The notes beneath the pieces are model-generated. The model made no database searches, was not told where the DNA came from, and saw nothing but the letters and a program-made list of their open reading frames with translations. This document shows positions 22,466-24,574 of a DNA stretch of 24,574 bases, piece after piece. A program made the translations under genes and the position numbers. How positions within the stretch are numbered: the first letter of the stretch is position 1; every line of letters starts with the position of its first letter. The stretch spans positions 1 through 24,574 of the forward strand of contig CAZEIW010000082.1 in assembly GCA_964512305.1 (NCBI GenBank), read 5' to 3'. This DNA is from CAZEIW01 sp964512305. Its GTDB lineage: Bacteria > Pseudomonadota > Gammaproteobacteria > Burkholderiales > Burkholderiaceae_F.

Positions 22466-23602
22466 ATGACTCTCGTTTCGACACCCCCAAGCCAGGGCGG
22501 CCGCGTGGGTGATCGCCCCGGCGCCAGCCCGGCTCAGGGTGCCGGCGATGGCGCCGCGCAGCCCGGCGCGACGGCCGTCCTTTCTCCGGGCGTGTCGAAT
22601 CGCGCTCCGGCGGACGTGTCGATCGTGATCCCGGTGTACAACGAAGCCGACAACCTGCACGAGCTGGTCGAGCGCGTCGGCGCGGCGATGACGCCGACCG
22701 GCCGCGCTTTCGAACTGCTGGTGGTCGATGACGGTTCCTCGGACCGTTCGCGCGCGATGCTGGGAGAGCTGGCGGGCGCGCGACCATGGCTGCGGCCGCT
22801 GCTGCTGATCCGCAACTACGGCCAGTCGACCGCCCTGCAGGCGGGCTTCGACCACGCACGCGGGGAAGTCGTCGTCACGCTGGACGGCGATCTGCAGAAC
22901 GACCCGCTCGAGATCCCCCGCCTGCTCGATCTGCTCGACGCCGACCCGGGGGTCGACGTCGTTTCCGGCTGGCGCAAGCAGCGCCAGGACCGCACGTGGT
23001 CGCGCAAGGTGCCGTCGTGGCTGGCCAACCGGCTGATCTCGTCGGTGACCGGCGTGAGGCTGCACGACTACGGTTGCGCGCTGAAAGCATACCGGCGCGC
23101 GATCCTCGAGAACGTCAAGCTGTACGGCGAGCTGCATCGCTTCATCCCGGCGCTGGCCGTCGAGGCGGGCGCGCGCATGATCGAGGTGCCGGTGCTGCAT
23201 CACGCGCGCACCCGCGGGCAGTCGAAGTACGGGATCGACCGCGTGTTTCGCGTGCTGCTGGACCTGCTCTGGATCAAGTTCTCCATGCGATTCCTGCACC
23301 GGCCGCTGCATGCGTTCGGCGGCGTGGGCTTCGCGATGATGGCGGTCGGCGGCGCGCTCCTCGCCTGGCTCGCGTTCGACAAGCTCGCGCTCGGCCACGA
23401 CATCGGCGGCCGCCCGCTGCTGCTGCTGGGCGCGCTGCTGACGCTGATCGGCGTGCAGCTCCTCGCCACCGGCGTGCTGGGCGAGCTGCTGACGCGCGTC
23501 TATCACGAGCCGCAGGGCCGCCGCCAGTACGTGCTGCAGGCGGAGCGGCCGCACCCGCCGTCGCCAGAGCGGCCACACCCGCCGCCATCGCCGGAGCGAT
23601 AG
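22466..23602 (+). CDS. GT2 polyprenyl-phosphate glycosyltransferase (ArnC/GtrB/RgtE-like) with two membrane helices
   Basis: The product is 378 residues from ATG 22466. Residues 1-50 are Pro/Gly/Ala-rich and probably disordered. The GT-A domain follows: VSIVIPVYNEADNL at 51-64, VVDDGSSDRS (86-95), GQSTALQAGFDHARG, DGDLQNDP with Asp140 and Asp142, DYGCALKAYRR and TRGQSKYG (249-256). Two hydrophobic helices (about 283-305 and 317-340) end the domain, as in enzymes that move a sugar from a nucleotide to undecaprenyl phosphate. The tail carries an imperfect PHPPSPER duplication. Next to ugd and the epimerase, a uronic acid donor is plausible. ATG 22394 or a GTG near 22590 are alternative starts. 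No start has a strong ribosome site. Confidence 0.85.
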   Translation: MTLVSTPPSQGGRVGDRPGASPAQGAGDGAAQPGATAVLSPGVSNRAPADVSIVIPVYNEADNLHELVERVGAAMTPTGRAFELLVVDDGSSDRSRAMLGELAGARPWLRPLLLIRNYGQSTALQAGFDHARGEVVVTLDGDLQNDPLEIPRLLDLLDADPGVDVVSGWRKQRQDRTWSRKVPSWLANRLISSVTGVRLHDYGCALKAYRRAILENVKLYGELHRFIPALAVEAGARMIEVPVLHHARTRGQSKYGIDRVFRVLLDLLWIKFSMRFLHRPLHAFGGVGFAMMAVGGALLAWLAFDKLALGHDIGGRPLLLLGALLTLIGVQLLATGVLGELLTRVYHEPQGRRQYVLQAERPHPPSPERPHPPPSPER

Positions 23603-24574
23603 TGCCCCCTCGCTTGCCTCCTTCGGCGCCGAGGGTTGTGCTCAAGCTCGCGTTGCGCCTCGCGGCCGCGCTGGCCCTGCTTGCGGCCGCGGCCTGGCTG
23701 GTCGGCATCGAGCGTCTCGCGGAGCAGCTGCGGCGGGTCGATCCGCTCTGGTTCGTCGCGGCCGTGGCGGCGGCGGCGCTGTCGCAGTGGGTCTCGGCGC
23801 TGCGCTGGCACTCGATCGCGCGCATCCTGGGGCTGCAGGGCGCGGTCTCGGCGCTCGCTGTCGGCTACGCGCAAGCGATCACCGTCGGCGTGCTGCTGCC
23901 GGGCGCAACGCTGGGCGGCGACGCGTTGCGCAGCATGCGCCTGCAACGCCTCGGCAATCCGCTCGGCGTCTCGGCCCTTTCGGTCGTGCTCGACCGCCTG
24001 AGCGGCCTGTGGGTGTTGTGCGTGCTGTCGCTGGTCACGGGCCTGGGCCTGGTGCTGCTGGGCGATGTCGGCGACGCGGCGGGGGCGGTCGCGCGCGCCG
24101 GCCTTCCGCCAGGCGCCGGCAATCTGCTGGTCGCCGCCTACTTGCTCGGGCTGGCGTGCGCGTGCGCGGCGCCGTTCCTGCCCTGGCGCTTGCCGGAGCC
24201 TGGCCCGGGCGCGGTCGCGGCACGCGCTCCGGGCGAGACGCCGCCTGGCGCGGCGGCTGGCGAACGCGAGGCTGGGGCGCCCGCGGGGCGCGCCGCGTGG
24301 TCGCGGCGGCTCCTCGAGAAGCTGCGCGAGCTCCACCAGCTGACGCTGTCGCGGCGCGCCGCGCTCGCGCGCTCGCTCTGGTCTTCGCTGCTGGTCCAGG
24401 TGCTGTGCGCGCTGACCTTGTGGCTTTGCCTGCGCGCCGCCGGCGCGAGCGCGGGCTACTGGCAGGTGAAGGCGATCGCGGCTCCCGTGTTCATCGCCGG
24501 CGTGCTGCCGCTCTCTTACGGCGGCTTCGGCTCGCGCGAGGTCGCGGCGCTGGTGGCTTTCCCGCTGGTAGGCG
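23602..24574 (+). CDS. LPG-synthase-TM/UPF0104 family membrane protein (3' end outside window)
   Basis: GTG 23602 shares one base with the TAG of the GT2 gene and has GGAG five bases before it. GTG 23638 is a later in-frame alternative. The 324 residues in the window show several hydrophobic helices and the family signposts GGDALRSMRL (about 108-117), DRLSGLW (131-137) and LPLSYGGFGSREVAAL near 303-318. The family includes the flippase/transmembrane half of lysylphosphatidylglycerol synthase and many proteins of unknown role beside glycosyltransferases. A Pro/Gly/Ala-rich cytosolic or periplasmic loop interrupts the helices near residues 195-235. Translation is probably coupled to the GT2, and the two may work on the same polyprenyl-linked sugar, perhaps as synthase and flippase. 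The missing 3' end prevents a check for a C-terminal catalytic domain. Confidence 0.82.
   Translation, partial: MPPRLPPSAPRVVLKLALRLAAALALLAAAAWLVGIERLAEQLRRVDPLWFVAAVAAAALSQWVSALRWHSIARILGLQGAVSALAVGYAQAITVGVLLPGATLGGDALRSMRLQRLGNPLGVSALSVVLDRLSGLWVLCVLSLVTGLGLVLLGDVGDAAGAVARAGLPPGAGNLLVAAYLLGLACACAAPFLPWRLPEPGPGAVAARAPGETPPGAAAGEREAGAPAGRAAWSRRLLEKLRELHQLTLSRRAALARSLWSSLLVQVLCALTLWLCLRAAGASAGYWQVKAIAAPVFIAGVLPLSYGGFGSREVAALVAFPLVG

Noticed and set aside
1..24574. CRISPR arrays, tRNA or rRNA genes, insertion sequences, attachment sites
   Set aside because: I saw no regularly spaced repeats, cloverleaf-like sequences, transposase motifs or terminal inverted repeats.

Overview
The window is uniformly GC-rich with strong G/C codon third positions. 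It looks like a chromosomal segment of a proteobacterium, most likely a betaproteobacterium (Burkholderiales/Rhodocyclales type). That placement rests on a BY-type tyrosine kinase plus an ExeA-like ATPase of the kind found with exosortase A (XrtA/PEP-CTERM) polysaccharide loci, a pair of 'exosortase A-associated' alpha/beta hydrolases, and an InlB-repeat lipoprotein. No exosortase, PEP-CTERM protein, Wza/Wzz, Wzx or Wzy gene is present in the window, so the XrtA link comes from family resemblance only.

Layout. (1) Positions 1-879, minus: the 5' part of a lipoprotein gene with two near-identical 255-bp repeats and an IPT/TIG-like domain, cut by the window edge. It has its own plausible sigma-70 promoter. 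(2) Positions 1147-19276, minus: one long, tightly packed gene run. In transcription order it holds a soluble tyrosine autokinase, an AAA ATPase, a CelD-type acyltransferase, a proline-dehydrogenase-like flavoenzyme, a 967-residue fusion (phosphoribosyltransferase, kinase-like and HAD phosphatase regions), a second CelD-type acyltransferase, a 31-codon mini-ORF, an acyl-CoA dehydrogenase, a two-module NRPS (A-T-C-A-T), two unusual alpha/beta hydrolases, an Sfp-type phosphopantetheinyl transferase and a GT2 glycosyltransferase. A hairpin terminator follows. Many junctions are 4-bp ATGA/GTGA overlaps, which points to one co-translated operon. (3) Positions 19277-19921: a 645-bp region with an AT-rich promoter-like core flanked by two related inverted repeats. 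(4) Positions 19922-22246, minus: UDP-glucose dehydrogenase and a UDP-glucuronate 4-epimerase. (5) Positions 22466-24574, plus: a divergent pair of a polyprenyl-phosphate-type GT2 and the start of an LPG-synthase-TM/UPF0104 membrane protein.

How it may work together. The NRPS specificity residues read as Asn (or Asp) then Gly, with no condensation domain at the front and no thioesterase at the end. The linked PPTase would arm its carriers, and one of the two linked hydrolases (Cys nucleophile, HAD-unrelated) may release the product. The flavoenzymes, acyltransferases and fusion protein are candidate tailoring or precursor enzymes. The right-hand genes could supply UDP-GlcA/UDP-GalA and a polyprenyl-phosphate uronic acid. 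The most interesting part is the combination in region 2. I do not recognise it as a described pathway, and the product is unknown.
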